A model generated the notes under the pieces. The model had not been told where the DNA came from. It worked only from the letters and a program-made list of their open reading frames with translations, and made no database searches. Positions 56,398 to 64,000 of a stretch of DNA of 64,000 nucleotides are shown piece after piece. Origin of the DNA: Pyrrhosoma nymphula (taxonomy: Eukaryota > Arthropoda > Insecta > Odonata > Coenagrionidae). Both the position numbers and the translations under genes were made by a program. Numbering within the stretch: position 1 is the stretch's first letter; each line of letters opens with the position of its first letter. The stretch covers positions 52,899,164-52,963,163 of the forward strand of contig OY754337.1 of the NCBI GenBank assembly GCA_963573305.1. Direction: 5' to 3'.

Positions 56398-56951
56398 GGA
56401 GGTTCCGCCGCGACTGTGTGAGTCAAAACAAATACTAATTCCACATTTTGGATATTTTGTCAAAAAAATCCTACTTTCACTGATGAAATGCGTTACCTAT
56501 AGAAACCTAAAAGTAAGGTACAAAATATGCAGATTATTCCACAAATGTATTTTAAATGAGCACTTTTTTCCAGCCATAGGAGCCGACTCCAGCGCCATTT
56601 CCTACGAATTACCGCATTTTGACTTCAATTACGGCATTAATTCTTCAATAACTAAAAAAATAAGGTGGTAAGATGCCTGTATTTTATTTTTATTCAATTT
56701 CTCTGGATTATTCCCTTCTTAGAGACAGTTTTCCACGAAAATGGCATTTGTATTTTATGGAAAAATACTATTTTTCCCCGTGTTTCTCTAATTCCTCGAT
56801 TGAACACCATGTGATTTCAAGTTCAATTATAGAATAAAATAGCGTGAAAAGGTATTATTTTGTTGTTCATATCAGATAGAGGACCAAGTTTTCTACAAGT
56901 AGACAGAATATGAATAAAATGACATTTAAGTCATTTTACGGTGGAACCACC
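56398..56951 (+). mobile_element. TTAA MITE family A, full copy (554 bp)
   Basis: TTAA at 56394-56397 and 56952-56955. The left end is GGAGGTTCCGCCGCGACTGT and the right end on the minus strand is GGTGGTTCCACCGTAAAATG, so the inverted ends are 13 bp with two mismatches. It equals the copy at 42524-43077 in length. The 100-codon frame at 56369-56671 crosses the left boundary and is not a gene. Confidence 0.9.
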
Positions 56952-57152
56952 TTAACAAAGGGTCCGAAGGTGGGTCCCATCCATTGAAAGCAACAAAGAA
57001 CCCCTAAAACCTCAACCGGGAGGATAGATAAATATTTGCCACCGCGTGGAAAATAACGCTGCAACGCAGAACCAATCAGGACACCGCAACCTGAAAACGA
57101 GACCCAGCAGCCAATGTAAACGTACCGGATCCACCCTCAGGTTCTATTTTAA

Positions 57153-57699
57153 GGTAGTTTGAGCGAAATGTCACGTCTCCTAGAATTTGACCTCATGTTA
57201 AAGAAAAAACTGTCATCTTTCGAATGATATCAAAATATTAACCCATTGCCACACTACTTTTCGAGCAATTTGCCTCAAAATATAAGATGTTTTACATGAC
57301 ATAGATTACGGATGTGCACTCCAGAGGGAGAATATTGAAAAAATAAGGACTTTATAACACATATATTTCGTCAAAAAACTAACGGTGTGTGTAGTCTGTA
57401 CGTTTTCTCAACTATTTATAAAAATTAATCAACTACTAACCACAGTAATTTTTACAGTCTCAAAAAAACCTTCTGTTTGGAAGACTTTTTAGCCATATTG
57501 CGTGAAAAAAATAGTGAAGTTTGAGATTTATGTAGATATATTTATTTAATTACTGAGAATATTTTCCATATATAGCTATATTTTTGCACCATTAATATCA
57601 CAATATTTACTTCATACTTCTTACAGACGCTGAAAGTAAAATATAAAATTATAATATGGCCTCCCATTAAGACTAGGGAAATATCTCGCTCAAACTACC
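57153..57699 (+). mobile_element. TTAA MITE family C, full copy (547 bp)
   Basis: TTAA at 57149-57152 and 57700-57703. The left end is GGTAGTTTGAGCGAAATGTC and the right end on the minus strand is GGTAGTTTGAGCGAGATATT. The TTTGAGCG ends resemble family B (CTTGAGCG), so B and C probably use the same transposase. Confidence 0.85.
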
Positions 57700-57703
57700 T
57701 TAA

Positions 57704-58557
57704 GCGGCCAAAGTGCAGACTTCGACCTCATCCTCCTTCAACAGTTTTGCCTCCAGGGCAGGAGGAAAAACTGTAGTCTATAAAGTCTATAAACTCAACG
57801 GAACCCGAAAGAAGAACGGACCACCCTGTGTCCTCAATCAGAAGCACGAACACAGTTTAGTATTATTTGTATAAAACAGGTCGGTTGATTCTTCGTTGAA
57901 GCGAATAACAACTGAGGTAACTTGACCCGTTAAGACAGCTTGGTAGGCTTATCTGCACACATAGTACCCTGCGTGGTGTAAGGATACTCTAGATTGGGAA
58001 AGTACAGACAACGCAACCAAAACAGACCTAACCAGCACATGGGGAAGATAGTGAGTAAACGTGTTTCTACGGGAAAAAATTATCACCAAGTTTTTAAGCG
58101 AGTTTGACCCATTAAAATGCCATCAAATGTGATGTTTCATATAGTTCTACAATGTTTAAATGCCAAATATTCTCCCCAATTGCCTCGGTAGTTGGTATCG
58201 GTCGAGGACAAACGTTGCTCGTATGTACTTTACTAATCTAGAGCTTTCACACTAACCATGTAAAGGGAGTGAATAGGGTAAAGAAAGGGGGAGAGGACAA
58301 AATGTGAATTTAATAAATGGATTGTCTTAGTGTCTCACACTGTACTTGTAATGTCACTAATGTTGCATGGAAAGAAGGTATTTTTGTTCTTATCGGTTCC
58401 GCAGAGTACATCTCTTATTTTGTAGCTTCTAGTAGTTCTGTAGATAAAATACGGGTTAAAGTAATAAACCTCCGTGTCATACTGAGCGTTGTCAACACAT
58501 CTTGATATGAATTTTAGGGTATCAGGTGATAATTTTTGGAAATGTGTGGCAGACAGA
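57704..58557. other. Unrecognised DNA
   Basis: Only motif-free frames (58317-58565 on both strands). Confidence 0.35.
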
Positions 58558-58734
58558 ATTATCACATAAATACTTTGTAAATTTCCACAACAAGTTTATT
58601 ATCCGACATAGGTTTCGGCAAAACATTGCCATTATCAAGGCTGTTTGCTGAAACAGCCTTCAAAAAGGCATGTTTTGCTGAAACCTAGGTCGGTTAAATA
58701 AACTTGTGGAAATTTACAGTGTTTCTGTGATAAT
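58558..58734. mobile_element. Foldback F2: inverted pair of PLE-like ends (177 bp)
   Basis: Outer arms ATTATCAC..TGTAAATTTCCACAA pair with TTGTGGAAATTTACAG..GTGATAAT. The plus strand right arm has GAAACCTAGGTCGGTTAAAT. On the minus strand the left arm has TTGATAA, spacer T, GGCA...TGCC, GAAACCTATGTCGG, again with a T-A substitution at the C3-G8 positions. It is the best template for the foldback family. Confidence 0.7.
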
Positions 58735-60097
58735 GCTACATTTTGATATAGCTGCGCGGTATTGGTATGCTGGCGGTAATGGTATAATGGCGCGATAATA
58801 TTTATAGCCAAAGGTACAAGCTTTACGTAAGCCCCGTCGACTGACAAATATACTGTAGGTAATATGCGTCGAAAGGTTAGCAGTAATTAACCTTCGAGCA
58901 TAGCTCCAGAAGTTTTTGCGGGGGGAATTAACTTGGCGCCTATCAAGTGAACTTTCGCTTTCCACGAAATTCACTCTTAAAATGTGAAGAGAAAATGAAT
59001 GACTTGCCGAAAGATAATTAGGAGGGTTATAATGTTTGCGCAGCCTTCCCACAGCATACTGTTGGGAATTTTCTCCCGGCGTGACTGTCAAGTTTCTGAA
59101 CGGATGACCCCGTGATGGGGGAAAAACTCATCGCCGAGAACATCTTCACCCAATCCACGAGTAAAAGGAAGCGAACCCTCATCGCATCAAAAAGCCCTTT
59201 TAAAGGCTTTTTGAGACGCTGACGGAAGTTAAATTAGAAACGGTAAAAAAAATTGGCCAACTTTTTCCAAGTCACGTGCGCAAACAAAGAACAAGGAAAG
59301 GTCGTAAGTTTTAAGAAAGCGGAGGCGACTGACAAAACTTGGGTCTCGCTTGAAATCCACAAGAATTTCCCGGATGGCTTAAAACAACTAAAAGAACAAC
59401 ACTGATGTAACTACTCGAGGATCGACAGAGGATGTAATCAGTTATGAACGCCACAAAGGAATTACCTAAGTAACATTTGCCTACATAGCTTACGGCGAAA
59501 TTAGCTTTAGATCTCAGAACGCCTGCGAATATGGTAAAGTGAGTAATAAGTGATAGGCTCGCCAGACAGAATCAATATCGAAAGCAATCGATACATTTTT
59601 GGCTAGCACTTTGTTAACCAACTGAATCGACTCCTAACATGACTGCCCAACGAGAAGATTGATTCGAGAATATTACGAGGACATTGGTTTTCAGTCGATG
59701 AGCTCTAATAGACGCATTCGGACAAGATATACGCTACCTTGGTTTTCATAACATTTCTCTTTTATCATCAATTATTATTTATCTCCCAGTATTTTACTAA
59801 AAGATGAACTTTATCAAGTAAGCATCTAGGATTCTTTGATGAGGGCATAGGTGAAAAAATACGAAACCAGATTGTATAAAGAACTCTTGCACTGAAAGTA
59901 AAATAAGGCTCTGGGTCTTAATAAAATAAAAAAACTCAAAAAACTATTTTTTTGTAATGGAACGAGTATTTGCGTGCGCAAAATTTCCTCCGGAATAATA
60001 AAACCTGGGAATATCGAGGAGGAGGTCATCATGTCAAAATTCATGGAGAATTAAAATTAACTATCTCTGAAGAACTTTGTGAAGCTGTTTCTTGCTT
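58735..60097. other. Unrecognised DNA
   Basis: No gene recognised. A short hairpin AAAAAGCC..GGCTTTTT lies at about 59188-59213. The 125-codon minus frame 58714-59091 overlaps foldback F2 and lacks motifs. Confidence 0.35.
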
Positions 60098-60260
60098 AAA
60101 ATAATGAATAATTTACTATGTCCACATAAAATAAATAATTCACGATCTCAGTACATACAACATCATCAGGTGGTTCAACTAATCATAATCAACCTTGTCG
60201 AAACTTAAGTCGTGAGTGGAAGATTTTATGTGGATACACTAAATTATTCATTGTTATTTT
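60098..60260. mobile_element. Foldback F4: PLE-like ends
   Basis: AATGAATAATTTACTATGTC..CACATAAAAT pairs with ATTTTATGTGGATACACTAA..ATTATTCATTG. The minus strand left arm starts with a canonical CTGATGA (60169-60163). The plus strand right arm carries GTCGAAACTTAAGTCGTGAG. The two halves of the hammerhead-like consensus are best preserved in different arms. Confidence 0.6.
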
Positions 60261-61284
60261 CAGGAGAATTCCCGGATTTATTTGTAGAGGTAGAAAATTT
60301 AAAGGGATTTTCCGGTTTTGAAGGATTTGGAGGAGGGGAGAGGAGGGTTAGCAACCAGGAATGCAATACTGGACCTGGCCACAAGCCTGGATTTCTGGAG
60401 GAGGGGAAACGCGACCGATCATAATGGGGAAAAGACGAAAGGTAAACTTGAGAAAAATATCTATCTGTGTATGAAAGGAGTGTGAGGAGACGAGGCACGG
60501 AGTGAATTTGGAGCACCACTCCCTAAGTCATTCGTATCACTTTCGAGGCGGGAAAAATGACGGTTAAGGGGGGCGTGGCTAAACACGAAGAGGAAAGAAT
60601 TAGACGGGCCGAAATGAGGCTTGGAAGAGATATGGTGGTAGGGGGACAACCGGAGGAGGTGGCATTAGCGTGACGTAGGAATTTGGGTCACGCGGAAGAA
60701 TTGTGCGGCCGAAGGATATGTATAAAACTCTTCGATCAGGCTTATAGGAGATGGATTACCTTCCTTCCCGAGAGCACGCGATAAATATTTTCTTCCTTCT
60801 CTCACTGTGGAGAAGATGGATTGATGACTGAAGCCTGCCACTTTGGATTCCATCGACCAATTCAGTATTCACCCAGAGTGATTACTACGGGAAAGAGTTA
60901 GGACGCTCCGTTTAAGGCAGTTAGGACTATATTTTTCTTTAGTCATACTAGAGAATATATCCGAATTTTATTTTAAACATTAAACAGTTATAAAATGAAC
61001 GAGGCAAGCATTGAAATGTTAATGAGGATAAAACTTTGTTTAATATGACTGAAATTCGCAGAAACTAACTAAATGTACACATTTGAGGCTTTAACTTGAC
61101 TTGTTTAACACCGTAGATTGAAAACGCCTTCACGAGAGAATGTCAAGTACTTAAAGATTATGTAAATAGGATTACGTTTAGTACATTTATTTTTTTAATT
61201 GATGATTTAGCATACGAATTAAACACCGTTACATGTCTGACGCTACTACGCGGCAGAACTTACGTATTAAAAAAAATTAAGTCT
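60261..61284. other. Unrecognised DNA
   Basis: Purine-rich 60300-60620 produces frames on both strands without motifs. Confidence 0.35.
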
Positions 61285-61460
61285 CTCTAGGGTACATAAC
61301 CGTGCCGTATCAAACGGAAAACGACTCATTTTTCGGCAAATATCTCGAAAAGTAGTCCGCATTCTGATACTTGTTATCACTGGAAAGATGATATCTTTTT
61401 CTTCATAATGAGGAAAAATTCATAGAATTATATTTGAAGTGATAACTTGCCCTAGCTACC
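61285..61460 (-). mobile_element. TTAA MITE family C, left-end fragment, minus
   Basis: The minus strand starts GGTAGCTAGGGCAAGTTATC after TGAA and continues TCATCTTTCCAGTGATAACA, GGACTACTTTTCGAGATATT, as at 57153-57270. Confidence 0.6.
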
Positions 61461-62100
61461 TTCATTAGGCCCAGTTATCGGAACGTAAATTGGTTCCCAC
61501 AGGGGACGTCCGGGCAACGGCCTAAGATTACAAAACACCGGAAAACTAATATGATTAAGTCCGTGGTCTCTTTGCAATACATTCTATAAAAGTAAGATGA
61601 GTTCGGAAGAGATTTTGGAAGTTTCCAAGCAGGAAAGGCATATACTAGCGGCTTTTTAAAAAAACATTTGATGCTTTACAATAATGACTTTCTTGCTTCC
61701 GTGAAAAAAGTATTACATTCATTTTAAACTAATCCCGTAAACATTTTCAAGAAAGCATTCAATAGCCGTTCAGGTGTGTTATTCAGTCATACCACTGAGC
61801 AGTTCATCTTTATTCAAAGCAAATTCTCATGAGGATTGAAACGAATACACAGACACTATATTTGAAAATTCGGACTCGCGTCTCAGTTCGGTCAAATAAT
61901 TTTTTCATGATAAATTTCCACACATTTACCTAAAAACTGGAGAATACAAATGCGTATAAAGTTCCTGCGTAATGTAACAGAGCCAAATAAAAAATACAAA
62001 GATGCAAATGCTTAAATCCACGGGGCCGAGTACTGTTTATTTACTTCAATTTGATAGTCGTAAGTTGGATACTCATTGCACAGTGAGGTTTACCGGAAAC
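61461..62100. other. Unrecognised DNA
   Basis: Nothing recognised. Confidence 0.35.
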
Positions 62101-62102
62101 AT

Positions 62103-62402
62103 AAACGGAAAAACTGACAAAAGACCCTTCCCAAACCGTCCACTCATTTCCCCAGAAGTTAGCAATTCGACTACACTTCAGGGGTGTGGGCGCTTCATTA
62201 GAGCGCATAACATTTTGTCCTCCAGAATTAAAATATGCCAAACGAGAGCAGGAAACCCTGAAACAGAAAAAATAACAAATGACCCTTCCCAAACCGTCCA
62301 CTCATTTCCCCAGAAGTTAGCAATTCAACTACACTTCAGGGGTTTGGGCATTTCATTAGAGCGCATCTCACTTTGTCCTCTGGAGTTAAAATAACCCGAA
62401 CG
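62103..62402 (+). repeat. 158-bp tandem duplication, two copies
   Basis: The segment with GACCCTTCCCAAACCGTCCA starts at 62123 and again at 62281. The similarity covers CTCATTTCCCCAGAAGTTAG, ACTACACTTCAGGGG and CATTAGAGCGCAT, with about 10% differences. The 130-codon frame across it (62002-62394) is open because the unit was duplicated, not because of a recognised protein. Confidence 0.9.
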
Positions 62403-63660
62403 AGAACATGAAGCCCCGCTCTTACTTCCAGGAAATATACCACACTTCAAAAGCTAGAATGTAATGCTGAATCTCCAGCTCAACTCAGGGTTTTCTAGAA
62501 TCAATTAAGCCCCCATAAGCATAAAGCATATTATTATATATAGGGGTATCATACTACATTTAAAAAAACTCACTGACCGATGTCACCCATCAAAAATGTT
62601 CTCACCACACAGAAGACAGACGATTTAGAGGACGGTTCCTTACTCACCTGGAAAAAATGAAGGAAAAATTAAATTAGACTGCGCGTAAAAAAAACATTTT
62701 GCCGCATAAGTAATTACCAGGGCATAAAAACTTTACGAATTATCTATAATGAGGAATTTGTAGGAAAGTGAGATATGAATACACAATTTGTGTATAAAAT
62801 CGCACAATCATGTTAAACGAGTAGGTAGGAAATAATTATTGCACAAGCGTTTACGGACGAATCATAAGTGAATATACTAATTATTCCCAACGATTTCCAA
62901 TGACAGAAAATAGAAATGTTACCTCTTAACAACCATAAATAACGACATTCAAATAAGTAAGAAACTGTTACTCAGGAACAATGTCCAAGGTATCGCTAAT
63001 TACAACATAAACAACTTTGAAGGAGCGAAGAAGTGTTACATATGGTGGCAGTAGATGGAAAATTGGCGATGGAATTTTTTTGCCTTTTTAAAGTACTATC
63101 ATTCATCATACTATCATAAGGCTGAAACTTTCTTTGTCGGATGGCTAAAATAATGAGGTTTTTAAATTCTTGCATTCGTATTATGTTCCAAAATAGCCAA
63201 AAACGAGTAAATAACGCGATGTACATTCTCGGTTGGGCTAAGGGAGAGACGATGAACCGTCCAAATGACTCGGGTGCCCCCCGGCCGCCCTACTGTGGAT
63301 GTCACGTGTTGAGTCTCCCACGCGCGCACCGCCGGGAGCTCGTGTCAACACACGAAGGAGTCGACCTTCATTTCCAGAACTTGTAATCCCGTTTCAAAAC
63401 ACCCGACTCGAGTCGAAAATGAAAACATCAACAACGCAAGCTTCTCTTCGCCCCCTCTACAGATCATGCAGCGCTTCCGTTATCGGATGGCATCCTCCAC
63501 CTCCTAACCATTCCCTTTGCCCCCGTCTTATCTCTCTTGTCCTTCACATCCTCCACGGATACAGATAACCATCATCCCTCAGCTATTCCTCTACTTTTTC
63601 AGCATTGTGACTCCTTTTGCGGCTAGTGGTACAATTTAAGTAGTAATAAAACCAACTTAT
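62403..63660. other. Unrecognised DNA
   Basis: Frames at 63141-63568 overlap in a C-rich, CpG-containing stretch (63240-63400) without motif. Confidence 0.35.
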
Positions 63661-63724
63661 TCCGGTATTCAGGCTTTTGGTTCTGCGATTAATTATTTAG
63701 TATTAGGCAACAGTTTCGCTTTCT

Positions 63725-63976
63725 TTGCGTAGTAGTTTCAACTGCAGTTGCGGAAGATTATTTGTGGGGCAGACCAAGAGAGCAATTGGATGCCGATTAA
63801 AGGAACATGAACGTGCAATACGGAAGAAAGACTGGTATCACTCTGCCGTGGCTGAGCACACTACGTTAGAGGAGGGTCACGCCATTGGCATCGAGACGGC
63901 AAGAGTACTACACAAAGAAAGCAGTTACTTTCCGCGGCTCATAAGGGAGGCGATTGAAATAAAAAAGACTAAATAA
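63725..63976 (+). pseudogene. Penelope-like GIY-YIG endonuclease C-terminal piece
   Basis: Reads FNCSCGRLFVGQTKRAIGCR, then LKEHERAI, AVAEHTTLEEGHAIGIETAR and SSYFPRLIREAIEIKK. This is the C-terminal half of the PLE endonuclease: 'C.CG..YVGQT.R....RLKEH', 'S(A)VAEH....GH.I' and 'R..REAIEI.K'. The GIY strand and the RT are missing upstream, and the usual NFNREDG extension is missing after a stop at 63974-63976. It belongs to a different PLE lineage from 22798-23991 (CSCG in place of C-x2-C). The TTG-initiated start is arbitrary. Confidence 0.85.
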
Positions 63977-64000
63977 TATCAATAGAGAGGATAGTTATAA

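Noticed and set aside
59188..59213. AAAAAGCC..GGCTTTTT hairpin as a transcription terminator
   Set aside because: Bacterial-type terminators do not apply in this eukaryotic context and no gene precedes it.
1..64000. CRISPR array, rRNA, operon or phage island
   Set aside because: No regularly spaced short repeats, no rRNA motif and no dense collinear genes; all signs are of eukaryotic repeat-rich DNA.

Overview
The window looks like AT-rich, gene-poor intronic or intergenic DNA from a large arthropod genome, probably an insect. The evidence is the mix of mobile elements: Penelope-like elements (PLEs), RTE-type and CR1/Jockey-like LINE remnants, tRNA-headed SINEs, hAT- and CACTA-type relics and many TTAA-flanked MITEs. 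Exons are almost absent and no bacterial gene layout is present. The exact order is not determined. No rRNA, functional tRNA, CRISPR or operon was seen.

Host coding potential is small. The best candidate is an internal exon on the minus strand at 8109-8348, with a polypyrimidine tract plus AG before it and CAG/GTGCGT after it. It is 240 bp, has the same phase at both ends, and encodes a Ser/Pro/Gly-rich segment. Weaker exon-like stretches lie at 2112-2413 and 15487-15690.

Region by region: 1-8 kb holds a broken RTE LINE, a MITE fragment, a 664-bp hAT derivative with an 8-bp target duplication, LINE tails and a SINE. 8-20 kb has the exon, a minus-strand RTE fragment, two TTAA MITEs, a CACTA-type MITE, a CR1/Jockey-like LINE with its 3' tail, tRNA-like SINE heads and two further RTE fragments. 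20-25 kb is a Penelope cluster: a degraded GIY-YIG reading frame, then one young copy with a 397-codon frame (RT motif YIDD plus GIY-YIG) between 316-bp inverted arms that look identical, then further PLE ends. 25-36 kb has SINE, LINE, foldback and nested TTAA-MITE remnants. 36-48 kb is mostly unrecognised DNA with TTAA MITEs, a minisatellite and LINE tails. 48-64 kb holds foldbacks, an RTE LINE, a hAT-type MITE, two full TTAA MITEs, a 158-bp tandem duplication and a second PLE GIY-YIG domain at the right edge.

The most interesting thread is that the PLE ends and several foldbacks share a hammerhead-ribozyme-like layout: a CTGANGA-like box, one spacer base, stem II, GAAA, a short palindrome, then C. 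Some copies replace the C3-G8 pair with T-A. A second thread is at least four TTAA-flanked MITE families, two of which share terminal sequence.
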